NCBI GenBank assembly: GCA_026196225.1
Contig: JAPHRD010000110.1
Location: 1-48,739, forward strand
Length of the DNA stretch: 48,739 bases
Direction of reading: 5' to 3'
DNA from: Motiliproteus sp.
GTDB lineage: Bacteria; Pseudomonadota; Gammaproteobacteria; Pseudomonadales; Balneatricaceae
Part shown: positions 33,965 to 43,171 of the stretch, one piece after another
Numbering within the stretch: position 1 is the stretch's first letter
Layout: the number at the start of each line of letters is the position of its first letter
The notes under the pieces: model-generated
Database searches by the model: none
What the model was told of the DNA's origin: nothing
Seen by the model: the letters and a program-made list of their open reading frames with translations, nothing else
Program-made: the position numbers and the translations under genes

Positions 33965-35037
33965 TAACAAAACCTATACAGCTACCGCTAAACCGGGCGC
34001 CCAAATCTATCTGTATCCTTCGCCTCTCTGCGCTGGGGGATGTCTGTAACCTTGTCCCCACCGTGCGAGCACTGCAAAGGCAGTGGCCCAATTGTCGCAT
34101 AACCTGGATTCTGGGCAAAACCGAGTTGCAGCTGCTCCAGGGCTTGGAAGGCGTCGAACTGATCCCCTACGACAAAAAGAGCGGCATCAAAGGGATGCTG
34201 GCAATTCGCCAACAGCTGCAGGGACACCAGTTCGATGTGTTACTGCACATGCAGCAGGCGATTCGGGCCTCTCTGTTGTCGCTTTTTATCTCCGCCCGAT
34301 ATCGTGTCGGATTTGACCCCGATCGGGCCAAAGACTATCAGCATAGGTTTACCCGCTACCATATCCCTCCCCATGCCAAGGCCCATGTGCTGGAGGGGTT
34401 TCTGGATTTCGCCCATGTGCTGGGAGTGAATCCACAGCCGTTGACCTGGAATATTCCCATTCCCGAAGCGGCAAGAGAGCAAGCAGCAACCCTGAAACCG
34501 GATGGTTCCTATCTGTTGCTCAGCCCCTGTTCCAATCAACGGGCACGCAACTTTCGTAATTGGCTGCCGGAAGGCTACGGACAAGTGATCGACTACGCCT
34601 ATGAAAAACATGGCCTGACAACACTGATGACCGGCGGTACTACCGACCTTGAAAAGTCCTTCGGTGAGCAGATCAGTGATTTATGCCAGCACAAACCCGT
34701 CAACCTGATCGGCAAAACACCGCTGAAAGTATTGCTGGCCCTGGTTGATGACGCCCGCCTGGTGGTTGCCCCTGACTCAGGTCCCGCCCATATGGGTACC
34801 GCCATGGGCACGCCAGTACTTGGCCTCTACGCCAGCACCAATCCCGACCGAGCTGCGCCCTATCTTTCTCAACGCTGGGTGGTCAATCAGTATCCACAGC
34901 AGGTCCGCAAGCATTTCAACTGTTCAGTTGAAGAGCTGCCATGGGGCACTCGAGTCCGGGCTGCCGACGTGATGTCAGGTATCCATACAACCCAGGTGCT
35001 CAAGCAGTTCGACCTGTTAATGAACGAAACCCAATGA
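33958..35037 (+). CDS. GT9 family glycosyltransferase (heptosyltransferase-like)
   Basis: This 359-residue GT-B enzyme belongs to the ADP-heptose:LPS heptosyltransferase family. Marks are the N-terminal SICILRLSALGDVCNLVPTVRAL and the nucleotide-site DSGPAHMGTAMGTPVLGLYASTNPDRAAPY. It could be heptosyltransferase I (WaaC), since the inner core needs one and WaaF is encoded at 44455; however the GT9 genes at 36438 and 41343 compete for that role, so no symbol is given. The start is a GTG with TGGA nine bases upstream and overlaps the start of the divergent kdkA; the next domain-compatible start lies inside the conserved N-terminus. The stop overlaps the waaA start as ATGA, so the two are cotranslated. 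Confidence 0.88.
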   Translation: MTLTKPIQLPLNRAPKSICILRLSALGDVCNLVPTVRALQRQWPNCRITWILGKTELQLLQGLEGVELIPYDKKSGIKGMLAIRQQLQGHQFDVLLHMQQAIRASLLSLFISARYRVGFDPDRAKDYQHRFTRYHIPPHAKAHVLEGFLDFAHVLGVNPQPLTWNIPIPEAAREQAATLKPDGSYLLLSPCSNQRARNFRNWLPEGYGQVIDYAYEKHGLTTLMTGGTTDLEKSFGEQISDLCQHKPVNLIGKTPLKVLLALVDDARLVVAPDSGPAHMGTAMGTPVLGLYASTNPDRAAPYLSQRWVVNQYPQQVRKHFNCSVEELPWGTRVRAADVMSGIHTTQVLKQFDLLMNETQ

Positions 35038-36302
35038 TTCCTGGATTTCTGCAAAACCCGCTCTACCAGTTGCTACTTTGGCTGCTGGCACCGCTGTGGC
35101 TGTGGAAAACCCGCAGCCAAGATCCCAAACGCTGGCTTGAACGGCTGGCAAGCTATCCCCAATCGAACCTATCCGAGCACCCGATCTGGATTCATGCAGC
35201 GTCTCTGGGAGAGGCAAAAGCAGCCTGTATGCTGATGCAGGCTTTGCGAGATCAAGGCTTTCAAGGTCATTTTGTCGCCACCACCACAACAGCTACTGGC
35301 GCCGAAGCGATCAATGAAGGTTTGCAAGTTGGGGACTGCCATCTCTATGCCCCTTACGACCTGCCACTAGTGGTGCGGTCGGCGTTAAAACAGATCCAGC
35401 CACAAATGCTGATCGTGATGGAAGTAGAGATCTGGCCCAATCTGTGGAAAGCCTGTCATCAGCGCGATATCCCCATCGTTCTAGCCAACGCGCGACTGAG
35501 CGACAGTTCTGCTAAACGTTACCGACAACTACTTTCCCAATTGATTGGCAAAACCCTAGGCTATGCCCAGCTGATACTGGCCCAAAGCGAAGCGGTCAAA
35601 CTGCGCTATCAGGAACTCGGTGCCAACGAGCAGGCCCTTGAGACAGCGGGTAATCTAAAATACAGCCTGGAAATCAGCGAAGAAACTCGCCAACAAGGTG
35701 AACAGTTACGAGCACTGATGGGGCAAGACCGTCCCATTTGGTTGGCCGCCAGCACCCATGAAGGGGAAGAGACAATCGCCCTGGATTGCCAGCAACATTT
35801 GCTAGAACATCACCCCGATGCGCTATTGGTTCTGGTGCCCCGGCACCCACAGCGCTTTCAGTCGGTAGCAGAGCTGTGTCAGCAATCAGGACTAAGCTTC
35901 CAGCGCCGCAGCAGCGATGCCCAACCTGTTGCCGACAGCACTCAGGTATATCTGGCCGATACCATGGGCGAACTGCTCGCTCTTTTCTGCGCCGTCGATC
36001 TTACATGGGTGGCAGGAAGTTTCACTAATGTCGGGGGTCACAATATTCTTGAGCCCGCGGCTTGCGATTGCCCTATCCTAGTCGGCCCAGATATGAAAAA
36101 CTTTGCCACCATTACTGAGGAATTCCTGGAACAACAAGCGATGCTGCAGGCGACTAGCCCTACCCAGCTGAGGGAATATTTGCAGCGACTATTGAAAGAT
36201 ACGACTCTGCGACAGCAATTAAGTAGACAAGCAGCTGACCTGACCACTCCCTATCGGGATGCACGTCAACAGCAGGCCAAGGCGATCGCTCATTTCCTAT
36301 GA
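35034..36302 (+). CDS. waaA: Kdo transferase WaaA
   Basis: This 422-residue GT30 enzyme transfers Kdo from CMP-Kdo to the lipid A precursor. The N-terminal hydrophobic stretch YQLLLWLLAPLWLW anchors it to the inner membrane. The signature HAASLGEAKAA contains the catalytic Glu; VEIWPNLW, STHEGEE and GGHNILEPA are further family marks. I start at ATG 35034, which overlaps the stop of the preceding gene (ATGA). Whether it adds one or two Kdo units cannot be read directly, but the nearby kdkA favours one. The end is followed by 135 bases without a gene before the next GT9 gene. Confidence 0.95.
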   Translation: MIPGFLQNPLYQLLLWLLAPLWLWKTRSQDPKRWLERLASYPQSNLSEHPIWIHAASLGEAKAACMLMQALRDQGFQGHFVATTTTATGAEAINEGLQVGDCHLYAPYDLPLVVRSALKQIQPQMLIVMEVEIWPNLWKACHQRDIPIVLANARLSDSSAKRYRQLLSQLIGKTLGYAQLILAQSEAVKLRYQELGANEQALETAGNLKYSLEISEETRQQGEQLRALMGQDRPIWLAASTHEGEETIALDCQQHLLEHHPDALLVLVPRHPQRFQSVAELCQQSGLSFQRRSSDAQPVADSTQVYLADTMGELLALFCAVDLTWVAGSFTNVGGHNILEPAACDCPILVGPDMKNFATITEEFLEQQAMLQATSPTQLREYLQRLLKDTTLRQQLSRQAADLTTPYRDARQQQAKAIAHFL

Positions 36303-36437
36303 TAGAATCCACTGCTTCTGCTGGGATGGTTTCTGTCTGAGCCGTAGGTAGTAGATAGGTGTTGTGCTCAACATCGCCGTATATCGCTAACCACTGTGGC
36401 ATACCATCACATTAACCATTTGATTGGACCGAACTGG

Positions 36438-37457
36438 ATGAAACTTTGGTTTGAGCGGGGCGCTTGGGCTTCCCGTAAAGGGCGCAAAGCTGCTGCAGCA
36501 CTGCAACCTGAAGCAGTGCGTAAAATTGCCGTTATCCGTCACGCAGCGCTCGGTGATATGGTCATTGCTCGCCCCTTCCTGTTGGAGCTACGCCGCTTTT
36601 TCCCCAATGCCGAGATCACCCTCAGCCTAACGTCCAACTACACCTATGGCGCGCCCGAAGATCTAGTGGACCGGGTCCATACGGTATATGGACAAGACCA
36701 ACGGGATATTCCCAAGCGTGAGCAGATCCGACGGGCTAAGGAACTGGGAGAACAAGATATCATCTTCGATCTTGCTGCCACTGCTCGTTCCTTTCATGTC
36801 ACCACGTTGAACAAAGCCAAGCTAAAAGTGGGGTTCCCCTACAAGCGGGTACAGAATTACCTCTATTACGACATCGGTATTCTGCGTACCGATTTTCGTT
36901 TTGAAGGGGAGATCTTACTAGATTTCCTGCACATCTTCGGCCATCGTTGCGAATATCCACTGAACTTCACCCTACCCCAATTCCATGCAAACAACAGCAA
37001 ACAGCGCATTGTCTATTTCTTTGGAGCCTCGACTGCAGAGAAGTGTTATCCAGAAGAGAAGATGATTGCCGTGATTGCCCAACTGGCTAAGGATCTTCCC
37101 AATCATCAGCACATAGTTCTGGAAGGAATTAAAGCTGATGAGAAAGCTGACCACATCCTTGAGCAGCTGTCTGAATTTACCAATGTCAGTAATCAGAGCA
37201 CTCTGGATCTGGATCAACTGACTGACTGGCTGGCTGAATCAAACCTGGTCGTCTGCAATGATACCGGCGTGCGCAACTTGGCTATTGCAACCCACACGCC
37301 GACGCTGGGAATATTCTTCTCCACCGTTCCCTATCGCTACTGGCCCCAGTACGAACAGCACTATGCGATGTTCAACCCCGATGGTTCCATTCCCGCAGTC
37401 AACGACGTCGCAGCCTTGGCCGTACGGGCAATACAGGCCCAAAACCATGACCAATAA
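36438..37457 (+). CDS. GT9 family glycosyltransferase
   Basis: This 339-residue heptosyltransferase-family protein shows IAVIRHAALGDMVIARPFLLEL at the start of the first Rossmann lobe and CNDTGVRNLAIATHTPTLGIFFS in the second, with Asn-Asp-Thr-Gly in place of the usual DSG/NDSG. It is more diverged than the gene at 33958, and the sugar it uses is unknown. I start at ATG 36438 with TTGGA nine bases upstream; the longer frame begins with GTG at 36396. Its stop overlaps the first 11 bases of msbA, which implies coupled expression of core assembly and lipid A export. Confidence 0.85.
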   Translation: MKLWFERGAWASRKGRKAAAALQPEAVRKIAVIRHAALGDMVIARPFLLELRRFFPNAEITLSLTSNYTYGAPEDLVDRVHTVYGQDQRDIPKREQIRRAKELGEQDIIFDLAATARSFHVTTLNKAKLKVGFPYKRVQNYLYYDIGILRTDFRFEGEILLDFLHIFGHRCEYPLNFTLPQFHANNSKQRIVYFFGASTAEKCYPEEKMIAVIAQLAKDLPNHQHIVLEGIKADEKADHILEQLSEFTNVSNQSTLDLDQLTDWLAESNLVVCNDTGVRNLAIATHTPTLGIFFSTVPYRYWPQYEQHYAMFNPDGSIPAVNDVAALAVRAIQAQNHDQ

Positions 37458-39174
37458 AATTCTCTTCTCCCGATTACTGGCCTACGCCCGCCCCCAATGG
37501 GGAACGGCAGTAATTGCGGTCATCGCCATGGCTGTTGTTGCAGCAACGGAACCGGCAGTCGCTGCACTTATGCAACCAATGATCGATGGCTCTTTTATCG
37601 AAAAAGATCCAGATACCATCATCATGGTTCCCTTGGCACTGATGGGGTTGTTTCTTGTTCGCGGCGTCGGCCGAATCCTCAGTACCATAGCGCTAACAGC
37701 GGTCGCAACACGACTAGTGATGGATATCCGGATGGATATGTACCAGCAGATTCAAGAGCTGCCTCAGAGCTTTATGGACTCGATAACGACCGGCAAGCTG
37801 CTATCCAAGGTGACTTACGACGTTGAACAATTATCCGTAACCACCAGCCATGTCTGGATGGTCTTGGTCAGCGATACGCTTAAAGTTATAGGCCTGCTTG
37901 GATTTATGTTCTATCAAAGCTGGCAACTCTCTCTGATGATGTTAATTACCGCGCCGGTAATCGGTTTAATCATCGTATTTGTCAGCAAACGCATGCGTAA
38001 ATCCAGCAAAGCGTTACAGACCGGTATGGGTAATCTGACCCACCGAATGGAAGAGGGAATCAAAGGACACAAGCTAATCAGATTGTATGGTGCCGAAAAG
38101 CAGGAAACAGAAAAATTCCGCGGAGTAACCAACCTGCTTAGACAGAACACCAATAAACTAAAAGCGGTAGGTGCCTGCAATTCTCCCATCACTCAGTTTG
38201 TCATCTCCATTGCCTTGGCTTCAGTGGTCTACATCGCTGCCAATTTGGAAGGAGAGTCTGCGATGACGCCCGGTGCCTTTATCTCCTTTTTCACTGCCAT
38301 GGGCATGCTGTTCTCACCCATGCGATCCCTGACCAGTGTCACCGAGCCTTTTCAAAAGGGCATGGCTGCAGCCGAAAGTATATTTACCTTGCTCGATGAA
38401 GCTCGTGAACAAGACAGTGGAAAACGTGAACTGGCTAACGCAAAAGGACAGATAGATATAGAACAACTGAGCTTCAGCTATGACAGCCAGGACTCGCCAG
38501 CACTCAAAGATCTAAACCTGTCTATCAAAGCCGGTGAAACGGTCGCCCTAGTTGGTGCCTCTGGCAGCGGAAAAACCACTCTCACTCAGTTGATTCCGCG
38601 ATTCTATTCCCCGCAACAGGGATCCATCAAAATTGACGGTAACAATACCTGTGACCTGACGCTTCGCAGCCTACGTAACCAAATTGCCTACGTGGACCAA
38701 GAAGTACTGCTATTCGACGAGAGCGTCGCTGAGAACGTTGCTTTCGGAGATCCCAACGGCCCCGATCTCGAGCGTGTAAACCTAGCTCTGCGCCAAGCCC
38801 ATGCTGAACAGTTTGTCTCGGAGCTGGAGAACGGAGTCAAATCCAGTATTGGCGAAGGAGGCAGCATGCTGTCTGGTGGCCAGCGTCAACGCCTAGCGCT
38901 GGCACGGGCTTTCTATCGTCAAGCTCCGATCCTGATCCTCGATGAGGCCACTTCTGCGTTAGATAATGAATCTGAGCGCCAGGTACAAGCGGCGCTAGAG
39001 GAGCTATGCACCGACAAAACCACAATTATCGTTGCCCACCGATTGTCTACCATCGAGAAAGCCGACCGGATCGTGGTGATGGATCAGGGAGAGATCAAGG
39101 AAATTGGCACTCATCAGCAGCTAATGGCACAGCAAGGACTTTACCGCGGTCTTTACCAGCAAATGGAATCATGA
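37447..39174 (+). CDS. msbA: Lipid A/LPS flippase MsbA (ABC transporter)
   Basis: This 575-residue half-transporter fuses six membrane helices (about residues 18-290) to an ATPase domain. Walker A is GASGSGKTT (370-378), the Q loop contains Gln418, the signature is LSGGQRQ (475-481), Walker B is LILDEAT (496-502) and the switch is His531. It moves core-lipid A across the inner membrane as a homodimer. The membrane part (MTNKILFSRLLAYARPQW, and later LPQSFMDSITTGKLLSKVTYDVEQ) fits MsbA rather than other ABCB exporters. The ATG at 37447 lies within the end of the preceding GT9 gene, and the stop overlaps the next start as ATGA. Confidence 0.95.
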   Translation: MTNKILFSRLLAYARPQWGTAVIAVIAMAVVAATEPAVAALMQPMIDGSFIEKDPDTIIMVPLALMGLFLVRGVGRILSTIALTAVATRLVMDIRMDMYQQIQELPQSFMDSITTGKLLSKVTYDVEQLSVTTSHVWMVLVSDTLKVIGLLGFMFYQSWQLSLMMLITAPVIGLIIVFVSKRMRKSSKALQTGMGNLTHRMEEGIKGHKLIRLYGAEKQETEKFRGVTNLLRQNTNKLKAVGACNSPITQFVISIALASVVYIAANLEGESAMTPGAFISFFTAMGMLFSPMRSLTSVTEPFQKGMAAAESIFTLLDEAREQDSGKRELANAKGQIDIEQLSFSYDSQDSPALKDLNLSIKAGETVALVGASGSGKTTLTQLIPRFYSPQQGSIKIDGNNTCDLTLRSLRNQIAYVDQEVLLFDESVAENVAFGDPNGPDLERVNLALRQAHAEQFVSELENGVKSSIGEGGSMLSGGQRQRLALARAFYRQAPILILDEATSALDNESERQVQAALEELCTDKTTIIVAHRLSTIEKADRIVVMDQGEIKEIGTHQQLMAQQGLYRGLYQQMES

Positions 39175-40076
39175 GCGAATCCTCTTCTTCCTGGACTCAG
39201 TTTCTGCACCCAAAATATTGGCCGGTGTGGCTGTGGCTGGGTTTTCTACGCTTAGTAATTCTGTTGCCATTTCCAGCGCTTCTGACTATCGGTCGTGCGC
39301 TGGGGCGTCTAGCCTATAGCTTAAGGCCAAAGCGGGTCGATGTGGCAAGAAAGAACATCCGCCACTGCTTTCCATCTATCAGCGACGATGAGATGGAATC
39401 ACTAGCGAAACGCCATTTCGAATCAATGGGTATCTCATTTTTTGAGACAGCGCTATGCTGGTGGGCCTCACAAAATCAGCTTGATGGCCTGGTGGATCAG
39501 ATCAATGGCCTTGAGCACATCCAACAAGCTCAAGCCGACAAGCAAGGTGTGATTCTTTTGGGTGCCCACTTCACCGATATGGAGATTTGCCTGCGACTTC
39601 TGAGTTTAAAATTTCCCTTCGCCCCGGTATATCGCAAGATGAACAACCCTCTGTTGGAACATTTCACCAGTAAAGGGCGCAATAAGAACACCGCCGGCGC
39701 CATTGCCAAGCAGGATATGAAGCGGTCAGTACGCCATCTGCGCAACGGTGGCGTTCTTTGGTTTGCACCGGATCAACAGCACCAAGGTAGCCATAGCTCC
39801 CTTGTGGATTTCTTTGGACAACCCGCCCACAGCGCCACCTCCACCTCAAATCTCGCCCGAGTCGGTAAAGCCAAAGTAGTTACGGTCTGGTTTGCTAGAA
39901 ATGAAAATGGCTATCGAGTCGATATCCTGCCACCGCTTGAAGACTTTCCCTGTGGCGATGGGGTGCAAGATACTGAGCGCTATCATCAGCTGATCGAAGC
40001 ACAGGTGCTAAGAGTCCCAGAACAATACTTATGGACCCACAAACGCTTTAAAGATGCACCTGGGATGCGCTACTAG
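39171..40076 (+). CDS. Lipid A biosynthesis acyltransferase, LpxL/LpxM type
   Basis: This 301-residue protein belongs to the lysophospholipid-acyltransferase-like family that adds secondary acyl chains to lipid A. Features are the N-terminal membrane helix (VWLWLGFLRLVILLPFPALLTIGRALG), the HX4E catalytic motif in LGAHFTDME, and WFAPDQQHQG, which matches the GGVLWFAPDQ region of LpxL. The ATG overlaps the msbA stop (ATGA). Position after msbA supports a lipid A role, since acylation is followed by MsbA export. Choice between LpxL and LpxM is not possible from this sequence alone. The gene ends seven bases from the end of the convergent GT4 gene. Confidence 0.92.
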   Translation: MSESSSSWTQFLHPKYWPVWLWLGFLRLVILLPFPALLTIGRALGRLAYSLRPKRVDVARKNIRHCFPSISDDEMESLAKRHFESMGISFFETALCWWASQNQLDGLVDQINGLEHIQQAQADKQGVILLGAHFTDMEICLRLLSLKFPFAPVYRKMNNPLLEHFTSKGRNKNTAGAIAKQDMKRSVRHLRNGGVLWFAPDQQHQGSHSSLVDFFGQPAHSATSTSNLARVGKAKVVTVWFARNENGYRVDILPPLEDFPCGDGVQDTERYHQLIEAQVLRVPEQYLWTHKRFKDAPGMRY

Positions 40077-40082
40077 TTTGGC

Positions 40083-41177
40083 TTATGAATTTAGCGAACA
40101 CAGTTGATCGTATAGATGCTGAAAGTGAACTTGTTCGGAAAAACATCGATCTGCTTTCTCTCGGCCGGCATCCGCTAGACGCTCTTTAAAAGCGGGTTGC
40201 TGATAATAACGCTTAATCGCTTCTTCTAGATTCTGACTGTTTCCCGCTTCGAACAATAGGCCATTAATACCATCATCGATAATCTCAGGCACACCTCCTG
40301 CGTTACTACCAATTACTGCAACACCTGCACGCATCGCCTCAGGCAACACCAGGCCGAAGGTTTCGTTGTAGGTTGTTAACAGTACTACGTCAAAATTGCC
40401 CATGGAATCGATGGGCTGATCTATAAAATCGATAAATCGGATTCGCTCTCCGAGCTTCCGCTCGTCAATCTGTGACTGCAGTTTCTGCTGGTAACCGGAG
40501 TCCATCACATGCCCCACCAGGGTAGCTGACAGATCCAACCCCTGTTCCAATAAAGAGATTACCGCTTCGACCAGCAGGTGCTGACCTTTTCCATGCTCTA
40601 CCCGTCCAAACAAGGCCAGATTAAGAGTGCGTTTTGGGAACGCCAGATCAGCAAAAAAGTCCTCTCGCTTGCCATCCCCTTCAGGAGCTCGAACCCCCAG
40701 ATAGAGACATTGAATCTGTTCAGCAGACATAGGCAGGTAATCTAGTGCCTGCTCACGCATCGCCTGTGTAATGGTCAAAAAACGATCAACAGCCCGATAC
40801 TGGACACGATGAAGCAGATCCTTCTTGGGACGGGTAATCTCCATATGACGAGTGTAGACAAGTGTGAATGGGAAGCGTTTTTTAGCCAATGAGGCCAGCA
40901 CCAGATCCTTAGCCCAATGCATGTGGACGATATCGACCCGATGATGACGTAGCAGGCTTGCTAATTTCCCTGCGGCCAATAGTGGTAATCGACGACTAGA
41001 GACATCGAGGTAGATAACTTCAATCTGAGCCTCACGGAACCGCTGAGCCAACGGACTACCTTTAGCTACGATCGCCAGGCATTCCAATCCTCGCTTGCTT
41101 AGGGCTTGGTATTCCCGAACCGCATATAGCTCCAGCCCCCCTATCCCAGGAGAAAGACACAGTATGGCAATTTTCAT
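40083..41177 (-). CDS. GT4 family glycosyltransferase
   Basis: This 364-residue GT-B retaining glycosyltransferase shows the N-terminal glycine-rich LSPGIGGLELYAV, the acceptor-side HMHWAKD, and in the donor domain LALFGRVEHGKGQHLLVEA and the EX7E motif YNETFGLVLPEAMRAG. GGVPEIIDDGINGLLFEAGN follows, typical of GT4. It probably adds a sugar to the LPS core or to a surface polysaccharide from a nucleotide sugar; donor and acceptor are not predictable. It stands alone on the minus strand between the plus-strand acyltransferase (convergent) and another GT9 gene (divergent), suggesting its own promoter in the 165-base region at 41178-41342. Confidence 0.9.
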   Translation of the reverse strand: MKIAILCLSPGIGGLELYAVREYQALSKRGLECLAIVAKGSPLAQRFREAQIEVIYLDVSSRRLPLLAAGKLASLLRHHRVDIVHMHWAKDLVLASLAKKRFPFTLVYTRHMEITRPKKDLLHRVQYRAVDRFLTITQAMREQALDYLPMSAEQIQCLYLGVRAPEGDGKREDFFADLAFPKRTLNLALFGRVEHGKGQHLLVEAVISLLEQGLDLSATLVGHVMDSGYQQKLQSQIDERKLGERIRFIDFIDQPIDSMGNFDVVLLTTYNETFGLVLPEAMRAGVAVIGSNAGGVPEIIDDGINGLLFEAGNSQNLEEAIKRYYQQPAFKERLADAGREKADRCFSEQVHFQHLYDQLCSLNS

Positions 41178-41342
41178 CTATGGATCTCTTTTCGCTGCGT
41201 AATACCAGGATAACCAAGACACGGTTGCCCATAGGATTGGAAATACCGATAATTCCGTTACTTAAAGCCCCACACGGGGAATACTTCTCTGTTGTTAGAG
41301 ACATCATCGTCCGGTTTTCGCCGATTGAGTCAATGGTCTTGT

Positions 41343-42386
41343 ATGAAAAAACGCGCCGCGCCCAAAAAAATTCTAGTTGTTCGCAACGATAAACTCGGTG
41401 ACTTTATGCTGGCCTGGCCGAGCTTTGCGGCCCTCAAGCTTGCGTTCCCGGACGCGTTAGTGACCGCACTGGTTCCCAATTACACCCAGCCTATTGCCGA
41501 ACTATGCCCATGGATAGACGAAGTACTCATCGATCCTCAGCAGCAGGGATTAAAGGGTTCATTCGAACTAGCTAAGATTTTTAAAGCGAATCAATTTGAC
41601 CTGATGCTAACACTATTCTCAACAACGCAAGTTGCCTTTGCGGGACTTTTAGCGGGCATAGCCAATCGCTGGGCACCAGCTACCAAACTTGCTCAATATT
41701 TTTATAATTTCCGGCTGAAACAGCGCCGCTCTCGGTCCGAAAAACCGGAATACCGATATAACCTTGATCTGGCCAATGCCTGCATTGCCAGCTACGGCAA
41801 TAGTACTCCCGTCTCGCCATCCGGCCCCTTCCTTAAATTTGATAGTAGGACAATGGAAGAGACCCGCCGTGCTTTCGTTGAACACCATTCAATCCCCGAA
41901 AACTGCCGCTTAATCTTTATTCACGCAGGCCATGGCGGCTCAGCAAACAACCTCTCCATTCAGCAATACGCCGAACTCGCTACTCTTATCAACAGGGACA
42001 ATATTTGCTTTATTTTGACAGCAGGCCCTGGAGAGCTCGCCGCGACCCAAGAGTTAGCTTCACTATTAAAACAGAATGGGGTAGATCACCGACTTTATGA
42101 GTCAAAATCTGGATTGGCCGATTTCAGCCAGCATCTAGCTCTGGCAGACCTGTTTATCGCCGGCTCAACCGGGACGCTGCACATAGCAGGAGCATTAGAC
42201 CGCCCTACCGTGGGCTTCTATCCCAATCGTCGCTCAGCAACTCCGCTGCGATGGCAAACCTTAAACTCTGAAGGCAACTACCTGGCCATTACGCCGCCAT
42301 CCGAGATTGAGCAGGATATGAGTCATGTGGATCTGCAGAAAGCTGCTGAAAAAATCAGAGGTTTTCTGGATGAGCTAGCGCTTTGA
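41343..42386 (+). CDS. GT9 family glycosyltransferase
   Basis: This 347-residue heptosyltransferase-family protein shows ILVVRNDKLGDFMLAWPSFAALK at the N-terminus and the C-terminal FIAGSTGTLHIAGALDRPTVGFYPNRR. Gly-Ser-Thr-Gly-Thr replaces the NDSG loop. That version is found in GT9 members of LPS core loci outside waaC and waaF. The start is uncertain: ATG 41343 has no good ribosome site, though it places the conserved beta strand at the expected distance. It is convergent with the GT2 gene (five-base gap). The role is presumed to be core heptose or hexose addition. Confidence 0.85.
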   Translation: MKKRAAPKKILVVRNDKLGDFMLAWPSFAALKLAFPDALVTALVPNYTQPIAELCPWIDEVLIDPQQQGLKGSFELAKIFKANQFDLMLTLFSTTQVAFAGLLAGIANRWAPATKLAQYFYNFRLKQRRSRSEKPEYRYNLDLANACIASYGNSTPVSPSGPFLKFDSRTMEETRRAFVEHHSIPENCRLIFIHAGHGGSANNLSIQQYAELATLINRDNICFILTAGPGELAATQELASLLKQNGVDHRLYESKSGLADFSQHLALADLFIAGSTGTLHIAGALDRPTVGFYPNRRSATPLRWQTLNSEGNYLAITPPSEIEQDMSHVDLQKAAEKIRGFLDELAL

Positions 42387-42391
42387 GCACA

Positions 42392-43171
42392 CTATTTCAG
42401 CGCCTTGGTGCGGCTCCAAAGATCAGCATATTTTACAAAGCAGGAATGAGTGGATAGTAAAGCCATCAACAACCCATGACGGCCGTCAAGAAAACCGCCA
42501 CGAATCAGGTACATTTTCACAAACAACCCCAACCCATGAAGGAAGGCTTGCAGCAATGAGGCTTGCTTACCTTTCGCCTCTCGCTGCTCTGCAAACACGG
42601 CGGCGTAACGGGCTGATTTAACCAGGTAGTCTTCCATATCCCGGTAGCTGTAATGATGCATTCGTGCTTCAATTTTCTTAACCTTACAGCCTTCTTTTAA
42701 GCTCAATCGCTCGTGCACTTTGATATTCGGATCCCAGCTACCTTTTTCACGGGGATAAAGACAGAGCTTATGAGAACACCAGCCACCAAAACGAAGCGCC
42801 TTACCAAAGACATGGGTCTGCCAACGTAGCTTAAACGCGGTATTGCCCTGCTGGTCAATTCTAAGCTCAGCGATGCGCTCCGCTAATTCTTGGGATACCA
42901 TTTCATCGGCATCCACCATTAGAATCCAGTCACCGCTACAAAGATCATGAAGACGCTGGCGCTGCATACCGAAACCCTGCCAGTCATCATTGATAAATAC
43001 CTTGTCGGTGTAGCGACGGGCAATCTCCAATGTCTGATCAGTACTGCCGGAATCGAGCACGACTATCTCGTCAACCCAAGTCAGTGCCTGCAAGCACTGC
43101 TCCAGCATCTCCTCTTCATTTTTAACCATCAGGGCTGCGCTGATGGTCTTCCGAGCTGAATTAGTTGTCAC
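42392..43171 (-). CDS. GT2 family glycosyltransferase, WaaE/KdtX-like
   Basis: This 259-residue inverting GT-A enzyme shows ISAALMVKNEEEMLEQCLQAL, VDEIVVLDSGSTDQTLEIA, the DxD motif MVDADE, and a C-terminal WDPNIKVHERL followed by a membrane-associating stretch. This is the pattern of WaaE/KdtX, which adds beta-glucose to inner-core heptose I in Klebsiella and relatives. The start codon is a GTG at 43171 that overlaps the waaL stop (GTGA), with AGGAA six bases upstream. The longer reading frame upstream lies inside waaL and is not real. The two genes are thus translationally coupled. Confidence 0.88.
   Translation of the reverse strand: MTTNSARKTISAALMVKNEEEMLEQCLQALTWVDEIVVLDSGSTDQTLEIARRYTDKVFINDDWQGFGMQRQRLHDLCSGDWILMVDADEMVSQELAERIAELRIDQQGNTAFKLRWQTHVFGKALRFGGWCSHKLCLYPREKGSWDPNIKVHERLSLKEGCKVKKIEARMHHYSYRDMEDYLVKSARYAAVFAEQREAKGKQASLLQAFLHGLGLFVKMYLIRGGFLDGRHGLLMALLSTHSCFVKYADLWSRTKALK

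Noticed and set aside
41180-41392. 70-codon plus-strand open frame starting beside the GT4 start
   Set aside because: It overlaps the start of the GT9 gene at 41343 in another frame and has no ribosome site or domain; the region is more likely the shared promoter.
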